Positions 16,290 to 25,104 of a stretch of DNA of 64,000 bases are shown piece by piece. The DNA is taken from NCBI GenBank assembly GCA_927417275.1, contig CAKMJV010000007.1, forward strand, positions 32,001 to 96,000, given 5' to 3'. Source of the stretch: an uncultured Clostridia bacterium (GTDB lineage: Bacteria > Bacillota > Clostridia > Peptostreptococcales > Acidaminobacteraceae). The first letter of the stretch is position 1. Each line of letters begins with the position of its first letter. The position numbers and the translations under genes were made by a program. The notes beneath the pieces are model-generated. The model saw only the letters and a list, made by a program, of their open reading frames with translations. It searched no databases and had not been told where the DNA came from.

Positions 16290-16340
16290 CATCTTTTGTA
16301 ACCATGATATAATAAATGCAAATGCAAATCACTTGCATTT
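16286..16340 (+). promoter_or_regulatory. Zinc-operon promoter with Zur-type operator
   Basis: TTGACA (16286-16291), 16-base spacer, TATAAT (16308-16313). Directly after it, AAATGCAA-ATCAC-TTGCATTT (16320-16340) is a perfect 8-bp inverted repeat of Fur-family size over the start site. A Fur-family gene closes the operon, so self-repression by zinc is likely. Confidence 0.75.
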
Positions 16341-16365
16341 CATTGAATATCATTGGAGGCTTAAG

Positions 16366-17391
16366 ATGAAGAAAAACAAATACAAACTATTAGCTGTAAT
16401 GCTTGTTGCTATAGTCGCTTTAGCGGCGTGTTCTAATGGTACAAATGAGACTTCTACAACAGAAGTCACAACTGAATTGAACACAATACCAACGACTGAA
16501 ACAACAGAAGCGCCTACAGAACCTGAAATTGAAAAAATAAACGTTGTGAGTACCTTGTTTCCACAGTATGATTTTGCTAGAACCATCGGTGGGGCATACG
16601 TAGATGTCACTTTAGTTTTACCACCAGGTGTAGAATCACATTCATATGAGCCGACACCTAAAGAAGTTATAGGCATTATGGAATCTGATTTGTTTTTATA
16701 TACAAATATTGCCATGGAACCTTGGGCAGAAGAATTAATAAAGAATATCGATGTAAGTAAAACGCAGGTTGTCGACTTAAGTTCTGAGATAGATTTGTTA
16801 GAAAATGATCACGATCATGCGCATGAAGAAGATGAAGATGATCATGAAGAGGGTGCCTATGATCCGCATTACTGGACGACGCCACAAAATGCCATGATCA
16901 TGGCTAGAGAAATTGAAAATGCATTAAGTACTTTAAAACCTGAGTATGCAGATGTCTTTAAATCAAACGTTGCTGCGTTAATTTCCGAACTTGAATCACT
17001 AGATGAAGAAATAATAAATGCAGTAGAAAAAATGTCATCTAAAACGATTATTTCTGGTGGTCATTTTGCATTTGGTTATTTTGCACATGCTTATGGACTA
17101 GAGCATGTTTCTCCATATATTGGGTTTTCTCCAGACGCAGAGCCCACACCACAAAAAATTGCTTCACTGATTAAAACCATTGAAGCCTCAAAAACGAAAG
17201 CGATTTTTTATGAAGAACTAATTAATCCAAAGGTAGCAAATGTATTAGCAGAAGAAACGGGTGCAAAAATGCTCTTGCTTCACGGGGCACATAATCTTTC
17301 AAAAGAAGAGTTGGAAAGTGGCATAACTTATATACAAATAATGTACGGAAATTTAGAACGTCTAAAAGAGGGACTAGGGTATAATGAATAA
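16366..17391 (+). CDS. znuA: Zinc ABC transporter substrate-binding lipoprotein
   Basis: The 341-residue product has a lipoprotein signal (LAACS lipobox at about residue 20), a Thr/Glu-rich linker, and a cluster A-I metal-binding fold. A His/Asp/Glu-rich loop at about residues 145-165 (with DHDHAHEEDEDDHEEG) is the classic zinc-capturing loop of ZnuA. The conserved His ligands in SHSYEPTP, DPHYWTTP and GGHFAFGYF and the late Glu/Asp region are present. Start chosen at ATG 16366 after GGAGG. It overlaps znuC by 8 bases. Confidence 0.93.
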   Translation: MKKNKYKLLAVMLVAIVALAACSNGTNETSTTEVTTELNTIPTTETTEAPTEPEIEKINVVSTLFPQYDFARTIGGAYVDVTLVLPPGVESHSYEPTPKEVIGIMESDLFLYTNIAMEPWAEELIKNIDVSKTQVVDLSSEIDLLENDHDHAHEEDEDDHEEGAYDPHYWTTPQNAMIMAREIENALSTLKPEYADVFKSNVAALISELESLDEEIINAVEKMSSKTIISGGHFAFGYFAHAYGLEHVSPYIGFSPDAEPTPQKIASLIKTIEASKTKAIFYEELINPKVANVLAEETGAKMLLLHGAHNLSKEELESGITYIQIMYGNLERLKEGLGYNE

Positions 17392-18082
17392 TCAAATTGA
17401 AGTAAAACATGTTTCAGTAAAATATGGAAACCACACCGTACTAGAGGATGTGTCCTTTTCTATAAAAAAAGGCGATTATATCGGGCTTGTAGGCGCAAAT
17501 GGTTCAGGTAAGACCACTTTGGTTAAGTCACTTTTGGGATTGATTGACATAGAAAAAGGTGAAATCGTCTACGCGAACCCAAATATAAAAAAGGGCTATC
17601 TGCCTCAAATTGCATTAACAAGTGACAGTCTATTTCCTGCGGAAGTTAAAGAAATCGTAGGGATCGGCTTATTGGGTGGGAAAATAAGACCTAAAATCAT
17701 CACTAAATTGGACTTGGTAAAAATTGATGCCATCCTAAAGCGACTGAGCATTTTGGATTTAAAGCATAAACGTATAGGTGATTTATCTGGAGGACAGCAG
17801 CAGCGTGTCCTTTTGGCGCGCGCCATGGTAAACAGTCCAGAACTATTAATACTAGATGAACCTACAAGTGCTCTGGATCCTCGTGTGAGGGAAGATTTTT
17901 ACGCACTTATAAAAGAGATTAATACGCTTGATGGTACCACTGTCATTTTAGTGTCCCATGATTTAGGCAGTGTTCAAAAGTACGCTAAGAAAATGTTGGT
18001 TATCGATCGTAATGTCTTATTTTTTGATGATGTTGCCTTATATGCAAATTCGCATCATCATGTGGAGGCTCATCATGCGTGA
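17384..18082 (+). CDS. znuC: Zinc ABC transporter ATP-binding protein
   Basis: The 232-residue ATPase has Walker A GANGSGKTT (about residue 38), the ABC signature LSGGQQQR, Walker B LLILDEPTSALD and the switch histidine in VSHDL. It powers uptake with ZnuA and ZnuB. The C-terminus is His-rich (SHHHVEAHHA), which may bind metal. It overlaps both neighbours by 8 bases, so translation is coupled. Confidence 0.95.
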   Translation: MNNQIEVKHVSVKYGNHTVLEDVSFSIKKGDYIGLVGANGSGKTTLVKSLLGLIDIEKGEIVYANPNIKKGYLPQIALTSDSLFPAEVKEIVGIGLLGGKIRPKIITKLDLVKIDAILKRLSILDLKHKRIGDLSGGQQQRVLLARAMVNSPELLILDEPTSALDPRVREDFYALIKEINTLDGTTVILVSHDLGSVQKYAKKMLVIDRNVLFFDDVALYANSHHHVEAHHA

Positions 18083-18896
18083 CATATTTGATCTCATAGG
18101 TGAAGCCTTTCAGTATGGGTTTATGCAACGTGCTTTAATCGTAGGTACACTCATCGCCATCTGTAGTGCGATGTTAGGCATTTTTTTGGTACTCAAGAAG
18201 TTTTCTATGATCGGAGATGGACTTGCACATGTTAGTTTTGCAACGGTTGCAATTGCACTTATGCTAAATGCTTCACCCTTATTTGTATCCATCCCAATCG
18301 TCGTTGTTGCATCTATTTTTATACTAAGATTAAATGAAAAAGCAGAACTTCATGGAGATGCCGCTATTGGTTTGGTTTCTTCTTTCTCTGTAGCACTTGG
18401 GGTATTGATTTCAAGTGTTTCTCAAGGATTTAATGTCGATCTATTTAGTTTTTTGTTTGGCAGTATTTTGGTTATAAGCAAATCAGATGTGTGGTTATCT
18501 GCAGGTTTAGCACTGGTAATCGTTACAACCATACTGGTATTTTATAATGATTTGTTTGCTATAACGCACGATGAATCATTTGCTCGCGTGATGGGTATTA
18601 ATACGAAATTCATGAATACTTTAATTGCCACGTTAACTTCTATAACCATTGTACTCGGTATACGTGTCGTTGGAACAATGTTGATCTCGAGTATGATTAT
18701 TTTTCCAACAGTGACTGCACTGCAAATTTCGAAAAGTTTTAAGTCAACCATTTTAATCGCTACAGCTGTGTCGGTCTTAGCCGTTCAAATCGGCGTTATA
18801 GGTTCATATGTTTTCAATTTACCTTCAGGTGCAAGCATCGTTATGATCAATGCAGGATTTTTCTTATTGGCGTTTTTGTTTAGAAGGGTGCGTTAG
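18075..18896 (+). CDS. znuB: Zinc ABC transporter permease
   Basis: The 273-residue protein has about eight membrane helices and the ABC-3 permease features (MQRALIVGTLIAICSAMLGIFL, GDGLAHVSFATVA, IRVVGTMLISSMIIFPTVTA). Start chosen at ATG 18075, preceded by GGAGG; the upstream part of the longer frame lies inside znuC and is not coding. It is followed 9 bases later by the Fur-family gene. Confidence 0.93.
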   Translation: MRDIFDLIGEAFQYGFMQRALIVGTLIAICSAMLGIFLVLKKFSMIGDGLAHVSFATVAIALMLNASPLFVSIPIVVVASIFILRLNEKAELHGDAAIGLVSSFSVALGVLISSVSQGFNVDLFSFLFGSILVISKSDVWLSAGLALVIVTTILVFYNDLFAITHDESFARVMGINTKFMNTLIATLTSITIVLGIRVVGTMLISSMIIFPTVTALQISKSFKSTILIATAVSVLAVQIGVIGSYVFNLPSGASIVMINAGFFLLAFLFRRVR

Positions 18897-18905
18897 GAGG
18901 GTATT

Positions 18906-19337
18906 ATGAATCAAGAAGCCATCGGACGTTTATTTAAAGCAAATAATATCAAGAATACCAAACATCGGCTTAATGTCTACAGTTATTTACTATCGTGTAA
19001 ACAACCTGTAACGGCAGATGCGATTTATCTTGATTTGGTTAGAGACAGTCGTAACCAAGAAAACCTGAACCAGTCAACTGTTTATCGTATTCTGGATACG
19101 TTTTTGAAGCATCAGATGATCGTAAAGACGACATTAGGAAATGACAGTCGTGCCACTTTTGAAATCAAACACCATGAACATCGGCATCATCTCATCTGTG
19201 TTTCATGTAATCAAATAACACCCATTAGTGGCTGTCCACTTAAAGGTTATGAAAAAATGCTCAGCGAAACGTCACAGTTTAAGATTCTTGAGCATAAACT
19301 TGAGATCTTTGGTGTTTGCCCCAAATGTCAAAAATAA
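18906..19337 (+). CDS. zur: Fur-family regulator, probably Zur
   Basis: The 143-residue protein has the Fur winged helix (residues about 10-85), the metal-site HHEHRHHLICVSC region, and the two structural CxxC pairs (CVSC and CPKC) that hold zinc. Being the last gene of znuACB, with a Fur-type inverted repeat upstream of znuA, it most likely represses that operon when zinc is plentiful. Zur is inferred from context; Fur or PerR cannot be excluded by sequence alone. RBS GGAGGG precedes ATG 18906. Confidence 0.88.
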   Translation: MNQEAIGRLFKANNIKNTKHRLNVYSYLLSCKQPVTADAIYLDLVRDSRNQENLNQSTVYRILDTFLKHQMIVKTTLGNDSRATFEIKHHEHRHHLICVSCNQITPISGCPLKGYEKMLSETSQFKILEHKLEIFGVCPKCQK

Positions 19338-19339
19338 AA

Positions 19340-19388
19340 AAAGGTGATGTTGCTTATCTAATTTTCTTAGATTTGCACCATCACCTTT
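19340..19388. terminator. Bidirectional terminator
   Basis: AAAGGTGATG pairs with CATCACCTTT; an inner ATCTAA/TTAGAT stem adds stability. The minus-strand tail is T-rich and serves the SLH/CAP gene; the plus-strand tail is weaker. Confidence 0.8.
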
Positions 19389-19397
19389 GTTAATTTA

Positions 19398-20918
19398 TCA
19401 GGGGGTATAAAAGTTTTGTGTGTAATAGTTGAGGTATTTACCGCCAAAATAGACACCGACGCCTAAATACTCAACATCTCGTACGAGATTCAAACGATGT
19501 CCAGGTGAATTAACCCACCCAGAGTGAGATGAAAAAGCATTTGTATAGCCAGCTGCGATGTTTTCAGCAGCAACCATATAATCGATTCCTGCGGCAATCA
19601 TCCGATCAAATGGAGAATAGCCACTGGGGTTCGTATGATCAAAAAAGTCTCTGACCGCCATATCCTTACTATGAAGTCGTGCGACATTTGCCATGTCATC
19701 GCTCCACTTTAACATGGACAAGTTACGTTCGCGCCTAAAAACATTTGTCAAATCAAATATTTGCTTTTCATATGCCACACGCAGTGCATCGCTGTGAGTG
19801 CCATACTGACTTCTCATGGCAACTTCTGTCGATCGATCTATGAGTTTAACTGAAAAGAGTTTTCCTTGATTACCAGTGTCAAAATAGGCAGTTATATACA
19901 CATCGTCTGTAAAATAAGTTGCGGACTCTTCGTTGCTGTATTGCAGATAATCCGTATTTCCCTTAGAGATTTTAGTGACCGGATTTCCAAGTAATTTGGT
20001 GACCTCACTCTTGGTTAACTGCATTTTAAGTCCGTTCTGACCACTTAGTAGATTAGAAGCTGTATAAAGTGCGACCACTTTGTCATTCTGAATGCCCACT
20101 TGGAAATAGTTTTTATATTGGTCGTGGTAAATGAGCCATTTAAAACCGTACTCACTTTGATCCTCTCTAAGCGGGTTGCCATGTGAAGCGATTACAGAAG
20201 CCCTTGTATCCCCTATGCCAATACCATTTACGGCATACACTTTGTTTGTAGTGGGTGGCACCTCGCTTAAAATGGGATTTAACTTTCCGATTTCTACGAG
20301 CAATTTATATGAAACCACTGCAGCTTGTGCGCGGTCAGCATATTTTTTTGGACCAAAGGTGTTATCGGGCAAACCCGTAAGAATACCTAACGCGACTGAT
20401 GAAATCGCTTGATTAAGGTACTTTGGCGAAACGGTATTAAAATCATTTAGTGATTGACTCGCAACAAGTAACGCATCTGAGTCGACAGTAGCCCCCGTGT
20501 ATACATAGGCGTTTACAACGATACTTGCCATTTCCTCTCTTAGGATACTTTGATTGTAGTTTGATGGTGTAATTTCTCCAAACTCACTTGATGTAATTAA
20601 TCCTATAGAGATTGCAGATTCAATAAATGGCAGACCCCAGTACTCACCGTTGATGGGAGATCTAGGCGATATGCCCAGTGCATTTACGATTATAGCGATG
20701 TATTCTATTCGAGAGAGTGTATTGTTAGGTTTATACTGTCCATCTGGATAGCCATTTATGACGCCACTTGGTGCGATGGCTTCAATATATGCCTCGGCCC
20801 AGTGTCCCTTTGTATCGGGAAATGAAACGGCATAAGAGGATGTACCACTGAAAGCATGAACTGAAACGAGTGAAAACAATAGTAAAATGGCAATCCATTT
20901 TTTTGATTTAAAAATCAT
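19398..20918 (-). CDS. S-layer-anchored CAP (SCP/YkwD) domain protein
   Basis: The 506-residue secreted protein has a signal peptide (about 1-30), three SLH repeats (about 33-215; the first holds FPDTKGHWAEAYIEA), a CAP-associated N-terminal domain (about 235-360, IGDTRASVIASHGNP) and a CAP domain (about 375-505). The CAP signature is clear: conserved His in RLHSKDMA and FDHTNP, AENIAAGY and GWVNSPGHRLN. SLH repeats bind cell-wall polymers, so it is a surface protein; CAP function in bacteria is unsettled. Start at ATG 20918 after AAAGGAG. Confidence 0.92.
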   Translation of the reverse strand: MIFKSKKWIAILLLFSLVSVHAFSGTSSYAVSFPDTKGHWAEAYIEAIAPSGVINGYPDGQYKPNNTLSRIEYIAIIVNALGISPRSPINGEYWGLPFIESAISIGLITSSEFGEITPSNYNQSILREEMASIVVNAYVYTGATVDSDALLVASQSLNDFNTVSPKYLNQAISSVALGILTGLPDNTFGPKKYADRAQAAVVSYKLLVEIGKLNPILSEVPPTTNKVYAVNGIGIGDTRASVIASHGNPLREDQSEYGFKWLIYHDQYKNYFQVGIQNDKVVALYTASNLLSGQNGLKMQLTKSEVTKLLGNPVTKISKGNTDYLQYSNEESATYFTDDVYITAYFDTGNQGKLFSVKLIDRSTEVAMRSQYGTHSDALRVAYEKQIFDLTNVFRRERNLSMLKWSDDMANVARLHSKDMAVRDFFDHTNPSGYSPFDRMIAAGIDYMVAAENIAAGYTNAFSSHSGWVNSPGHRLNLVRDVEYLGVGVYFGGKYLNYYTQNFYTP

Positions 20919-21074
20919 ATATACTCCTTTCGAGTAAATCTTATTCACTCTCTCTATTATAAACGATTCCTTTTACTTTTGTGTTACAATTACATAAATA
21001 AAATAATACAATTTATCATATTATTTGGTATAATGAATTCAGTTTAAATAAAGCGACAAAGATGAGGCATAATT

Positions 21075-22454
21075 ATGGTTAGACAAACGAAAGTCGATTT
21101 AACAAGTGGCTCTATTTTATCAGGGCTTTTACACATGGCAATTCCTATTATGGGAACGAGTTTTATTCATACAGCTTATAATCTTACAGACATGATATGG
21201 ATTGGGTTTCTAGGTTCAAGTGCTGTTGCAGCAGTGGGTATAGCTGGTTTCTTTCTTTGGCTTGCACAGGCATTCATCATCGTCGGAAAGACGGGGACAG
21301 AAATTAAAGTTGCACAATCAACAGGTGCGCATGATGAAAAAGGTGCGACGTTGTATGCACGAACCGGTATTCACATCACACTTTGTATCGCATTACTATA
21401 CAGCGTTATTATTTTTTTGTTTCGGAGTCCAATCGTAGGTTTTTTTAACACAAATGACGCGCATGTAGAACAAATGGCCGTTAAATACTTAGGGATTATA
21501 GCGATTGGCCTAATTTTCCCATTTGGCAATCAGGTTTTTTCGGGCATCTTTAATGGAAGAGGCGATAGCAAGACACCTTTTAAAATTAATGGTTTAGGTC
21601 TCTTGATCAACATGATCTTAGACCCTATACTGATTAATGGTTATGGCCCTTTTCCCAAGATGTCTGTTTCAGGTGCTGCACTGGCAACTGTAATCGCTCA
21701 AGGCGTTGTTTTTTGCATATTTGTCTATCAGATAAAGTTTAAGCATACACTCTATGATCGATTTGAGTTTTTTAAACGATCCAGTATGATAAAAATAAAA
21801 GAAATTGTTAAACTTGGACTTCCGCCCGCATTTCAAAGTGGCTTATTTACTTTTATATCCATTATAATCGCCAGAATTATAGCCACATACGGTCCATTGC
21901 CAATTGCAGTACAAAAGGTAGGTTCACAAATAGAATCGTTAACTTGGATGACTGCTACGGGTTTTGCTGTTGCTTTAGGCGCTTTTGTCGGCCAAAATTA
22001 TGGTGCTAGAAAATTCTCTCGCGTTGCAGCGGGGTATAGAACCGCCATACGTGTGGCTTTTGGGATAGGTGCTTTCAACACGATCTTGCTTTTCTTTGGG
22101 GCAAAATGGCTGTTTATGATTTTTATAAGAGAGCCTGATGCGGTGGCACTTGGCGTTGACTATTTAAGAATACTTGGGTTATCACAACTTTTTATGTGTA
22201 TCGAAATCACTTGTTCGGGTGCATTTAATGGCATTGGCAAAACAGAACCAGCAGCAATTACCAGTATTGCATTTAATTTGCTCAGGATTCCGTTGGCGCT
22301 TTATTTTAGTCAAATGACGTTCTTAGGACTAAATGGCATTTGGTGGAGTATTACAGTTACAAGTATTTTTAAAGGAACCATCGTCTATTTATGGTTTGGT
22401 CATATTATTAAGCATAGACCAGAGTTTAAACTTGAGAATGAAGCAGCGGTTTAA
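21075..22454 (+). CDS. MATE family efflux transporter
   Basis: The 459-residue protein has twelve membrane helices in two MATE halves. It shows GLLHMAIPIMGTSF and TAYNLTDMIWIGFLGSSAVAAVG in the first half and GLPPAFQSGLFTFISIIIAR with GAFVGQNYGARKF in the second, both family landmarks. It likely exports drugs or metabolites using Na+ or H+. GAGG precedes ATG 21075. It is monocistronic, with a strong terminator. Confidence 0.93.
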   Translation: MVRQTKVDLTSGSILSGLLHMAIPIMGTSFIHTAYNLTDMIWIGFLGSSAVAAVGIAGFFLWLAQAFIIVGKTGTEIKVAQSTGAHDEKGATLYARTGIHITLCIALLYSVIIFLFRSPIVGFFNTNDAHVEQMAVKYLGIIAIGLIFPFGNQVFSGIFNGRGDSKTPFKINGLGLLINMILDPILINGYGPFPKMSVSGAALATVIAQGVVFCIFVYQIKFKHTLYDRFEFFKRSSMIKIKEIVKLGLPPAFQSGLFTFISIIIARIIATYGPLPIAVQKVGSQIESLTWMTATGFAVALGAFVGQNYGARKFSRVAAGYRTAIRVAFGIGAFNTILLFFGAKWLFMIFIREPDAVALGVDYLRILGLSQLFMCIEITCSGAFNGIGKTEPAAITSIAFNLLRIPLALYFSQMTFLGLNGIWWSITVTSIFKGTIVYLWFGHIIKHRPEFKLENEAAV

Positions 22455-22463
22455 ACAACGGTT

Positions 22464-22523
22464 AAAAAAAACGTTTCTCAAAAGGGGTTAATCTTTTATA
22501 ACCCCATAGAGAAACGTTTTTTT
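22464..22523. terminator. Bidirectional terminator with nested stems
   Basis: AAAAAACGTTTCTC pairs with GAGAAACGTTTTTT and an inner GGGGTTA pairs with TAACCCC. It lies between the convergent MATE and antiporter genes. Confidence 0.9.
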
Positions 22524-22535
22524 ATTTCATATAAA

Positions 22536-23546
22536 TTAGAGCAAGTAGTTCATCGCTAAATAGAGCAAGTACATACCTAGGAGAAAAGCCCCTTCTAGTC
22601 GAGTAATCTTGTGATTTTTATTAAGTGTAAATGCTCTAAAAGCCACTAAAATAATCATCATCGCAGGGTAGTGAAGCGTATAAAAGTTTTCAGGGACTCT
22701 AAGACCGCCTGATGTCACAGAAGCAGATACGCCGATAACAAATAATACATTTAATATATCTGCACCTATGATGTTGCCCACAGCTAAATCGCCATGTCCT
22801 CTGAGTACAGACTTAATGCTCGTGGTTAGCTCAGGTAAACTGGTTCCAAATGCAACAAGAGTTGCAGCGATAATACTTTGAGGAATACCTATGCGTATGG
22901 CAGTAAGTTCAACGGCTGGGATGAGTACTTTTGAAGAGAGGATCACGGTAGCCATGCCTATAATGAGCAATAAAAACTGCTTGATGACGCTTTCCTTTTC
23001 ATGTTCATGTAGTTGCTCCTCTACTAAACTGTCCATGGAATTTCGACTGTTCTTAAACGACCAGTATAGGTATCCGCCAAGTGCCAGAACCAAGAACCAT
23101 CCCATGGGCTGCGTGATATAACCGCTATCGCCTTTAGAGAGAAAAGGAAGTGAAAAAATGACGATTAGAGCAGCAGATAAAATTTGAATCCAACTTTGAA
23201 ATTTAATGGCTTTATAATCAATCACTAGGGGACTTATGAGCGCTGCGATACCCATGATAAGTCCAGTATTTGCGATGATTGATCCGACGGCATTTCCCAG
23301 AGCCAAATCTGGATTGCCGTTAAGTGCAGCCATAACAGAAACAGAAACTTCTGGTAATGTGGTACCTAATGAAACGATGGTAGCGCCAATAATTGCCTTA
23401 GGTATACGCAAACGATTTGAAATAGCCACAGCTTCATCAATTAAGATATCAGCACCTTTACTAAGTGTTAATAATGATGCTGCAATGATTGCGAATAATG
23501 CGAGCAGGGGTAACGGGGTAAATAGTTCTAAGATAAATTCGTCCAT
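22536..23546 (-). CDS. CaCA family cation antiporter (Ca/Na or Mn exporter)
   Basis: The 336-residue protein has about ten helices and the two inverted alpha repeats of the CaCA family: SLGTTLPEVSVSVMAALNGN with GNAVGSIIANTGLI, and AFGTSLPELTTSIKSVLRGH with GNIIGADILNVLF. These hold the ion-site acidic and Gly/Ser residues. YrbG-type members exchange Ca2+ for Na+ or H+. A yybP-ykoY riboswitch lies in its leader, so manganese export is at least as likely. Confidence 0.9.
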   Translation of the reverse strand: MDEFILELFTPLPLLALFAIIAASLLTLSKGADILIDEAVAISNRLRIPKAIIGATIVSLGTTLPEVSVSVMAALNGNPDLALGNAVGSIIANTGLIMGIAALISPLVIDYKAIKFQSWIQILSAALIVIFSLPFLSKGDSGYITQPMGWFLVLALGGYLYWSFKNSRNSMDSLVEEQLHEHEKESVIKQFLLLIIGMATVILSSKVLIPAVELTAIRIGIPQSIIAATLVAFGTSLPELTTSIKSVLRGHGDLAVGNIIGADILNVLFVIGVSASVTSGGLRVPENFYTLHYPAMMIILVAFRAFTLNKNHKITRLEGAFLLGMYLLYLAMNYLL

Positions 23547-23577
23547 CTCAATCTCCTCATATACATTTTTTGGGAAT

Positions 23578-23612
23578 AAAAAAACCCTACAATTCTTTTG
23601 AATTGCAGAGTC
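23578..23612 (-). terminator. Riboswitch-controlled terminator ahead of the antiporter gene
   Basis: Minus-strand stem CTCTGCAATTC / GAATTGTAGGG with loop AAAA, then seven T. Its first bases (CTCT) are shared with the closing stem of the riboswitch, so the two folds exclude each other. Confidence 0.8.
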
Positions 23613-23698
23613 TCACACGATAAAATATCATTTAAGCCGGGATTGCTCCGTATTGACGACTTAAATTCCTATGTAGGCAGTTACTCCCTCTAACTTAA
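23603..23698 (-). ncRNA. yybP-ykoY manganese riboswitch
   Basis: The minus strand carries, in order, GAGGGAGTAACTGCC, AAGTCGTCAATACGG, CCCGGCTTAAATG and GTGAGACTCT. These are the conserved blocks of the yybP-ykoY aptamer (Rfam family RF00080), a known Mn2+ sensor. The outer stem pairs AGAG with CTCT. When closed by the metal, it keeps CTCT out of the terminator hairpin, so the switch should be ON with Mn2+, in line with an exporter gene downstream. Confidence 0.85.
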
Positions 23699-23700
23699 TC

Positions 23701-23729
23701 ATTCTATGCTCTTTTTGATGAGCAGTCAA
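23701..23729 (-). promoter_or_regulatory. Sigma-A promoter of the riboswitch-antiporter unit
   Basis: Minus strand: TTGACT (23724-23729), 17-base spacer, TAGAAT (23701-23706). The transcript would start just before the aptamer. The remaining 144 bases up to 23873 hold no other feature that I can support. Confidence 0.75.
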
Positions 23730-23873
23730 CACCTATTTACGCTTTTTTAAATCGAATTTGTTTCATTTCAGTAAAAATTCTATTACTAAAAAGTACGATA
23801 TCCTTAACATGGATTCAATTGTATTTGCAAGCACTCTATGGTATTTTTAACTTAGCAAAAAGGAGAGCAGAAT

Positions 23874-24329
23874 ATGACAATCAATGATTTATCTAAGACA
23901 TATGAATCCCCTATAGATCTTGCTGTTGAGTGGACACACGATTACGTAATAATGCGCCAAGGTGAATCGACAGAACCGATAATACTAAATGACCATAAAC
24001 TCGCAATTGAGGAGTCGTCTGTTGATAAAGTGGTTTTAGTTGATATACATAAATTCAACTTACATTTAACTTTGGTTTTAGAAGAAGTGAACCGCATCAT
24101 GAAGCCGAATGGACGGCTGTATATCTCTTTTGATGAAAACAGACCCATGAAACGCCTTTTCGGTTTTTCAAAACTAAAAGTGCATGCGCGTTCATTGGAT
24201 CATATTATTGATATGTTAAACAAGCAAAATCTGTTGTTAGAAAAAAATTATATTTTAGGTGATCAACAAATTGTATTGGAAGTCGTAAAACTCGAAAGCG
24301 ATGTCTTAAAAAAGAAAATAGTGATATAG
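23874..24329 (+). CDS. Unknown protein resembling the second half of a methyltransferase
   Basis: The 151-residue protein has no clear family. Its middle (LEEVNRIMKPNGRLYISFDE, residues about 65-85) looks like the L-x-E-x-x-R-x-L-K-P-x-G-x-L segment of class I SAM-dependent methyltransferases, but the glycine-rich SAM-binding motif is missing in front. It may be a degenerate or minimal relative. RBS AAAGGAGAG precedes ATG 23874, and a terminator follows, so it is expressed alone. Confidence 0.65.
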   Translation: MTINDLSKTYESPIDLAVEWTHDYVIMRQGESTEPIILNDHKLAIEESSVDKVVLVDIHKFNLHLTLVLEEVNRIMKPNGRLYISFDENRPMKRLFGFSKLKVHARSLDHIIDMLNKQNLLLEKNYILGDQQIVLEVVKLESDVLKKKIVI

Positions 24330-24354
24330 GGGCTGTTGTGACAGCTCCTTTTTT
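24329..24354 (+). terminator. Terminator
   Basis: GGGGCTGT (24329-24336) pairs with ACAGCTCC (24341-24348), then six T. Confidence 0.85.
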
Positions 24355-24400
24355 GTGTTAAGATTTAGGAAATCTATTAACAGAAATGAGGACATCGTTG

Positions 24401-25069
24401 ATGAAGCGATTTGTTTTACTCATCTTATTTGTACTGTTTTTAAATGGTTGCACAGTGGAGCAAAAAACTGAAAATAATATTATAATGGATTCAACAGATT
24501 TACCTGCGCCTTTGGACATGGATCAAAGTGTCTATTTTAGTATGGCTTCTCTTGAGGGGACTTCAGCCATGTCTATCAGTCGGATAATGTATGAACAACC
24601 AGAGATTTCTAAAAATGTTGAGTTTGAATACTTGGTATATATGGATGAGTTCATTTTTGACGATGCCCTATCAAATGAAGCATTTGATTTTTTGTGTGTG
24701 CCTTTTGAAAAAGGCGTAGACATTTTGTTGCACACAAAAGGGTATGTACTTTATGCCATTATGGAAAACCAGTCTGAAGATCAGCCGCCAATTGCGCTGG
24801 CATTGTTAGTCAAACAAGCAACTCTGAATATCTATCCAGAAGTTGTCGCTACTTTCTTTAGTACGTATTATAAATCTTCTGTATGGGCCAACGATCATTT
24901 GGATCGATTGACGTTTTATTTAGAACAACTTGAAATTGAATCGGAAATTGTAGCCTTAACATACAAACGCGCATGGGTTAGTGAAGCCATAATCATAAGC
25001 GCTTTAGAATTAAGCGGCAAAACGGAAGAAGAAATTAATAACGTTGTTAAATCGATTTTTAAACCATAG
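24401..25069 (+). CDS. Putative lipoprotein, solute-binding-like
   Basis: The 222-residue product has a lipobox (LNGC at about residues 14-17) after a hydrophobic start, so it should be attached to the outer face of the membrane. The remainder weakly resembles part of an NMT1/ThiY-type substrate-binding protein, such as the FDFLCVPFEKGVDILLHTKG region, but it is short and no transporter genes are nearby. Start chosen at ATG 24401, 8 bases after GAGGA; ATG 24386 is possible but has no site. Confidence 0.68.
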   Translation: MKRFVLLILFVLFLNGCTVEQKTENNIIMDSTDLPAPLDMDQSVYFSMASLEGTSAMSISRIMYEQPEISKNVEFEYLVYMDEFIFDDALSNEAFDFLCVPFEKGVDILLHTKGYVLYAIMENQSEDQPPIALALLVKQATLNIYPEVVATFFSTYYKSSVWANDHLDRLTFYLEQLEIESEIVALTYKRAWVSEAIIISALELSGKTEEEINNVVKSIFKP

Positions 25070-25104
25070 GCATTGGGGTAAAAGTTTCATGAGGAGGAGA
25101 GATT

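Noticed and set aside
23603-23698. Small protein or tRNA on the antiporter leader
   Set aside because: The conserved blocks match the yybP-ykoY riboswitch and no tRNA arms are present.
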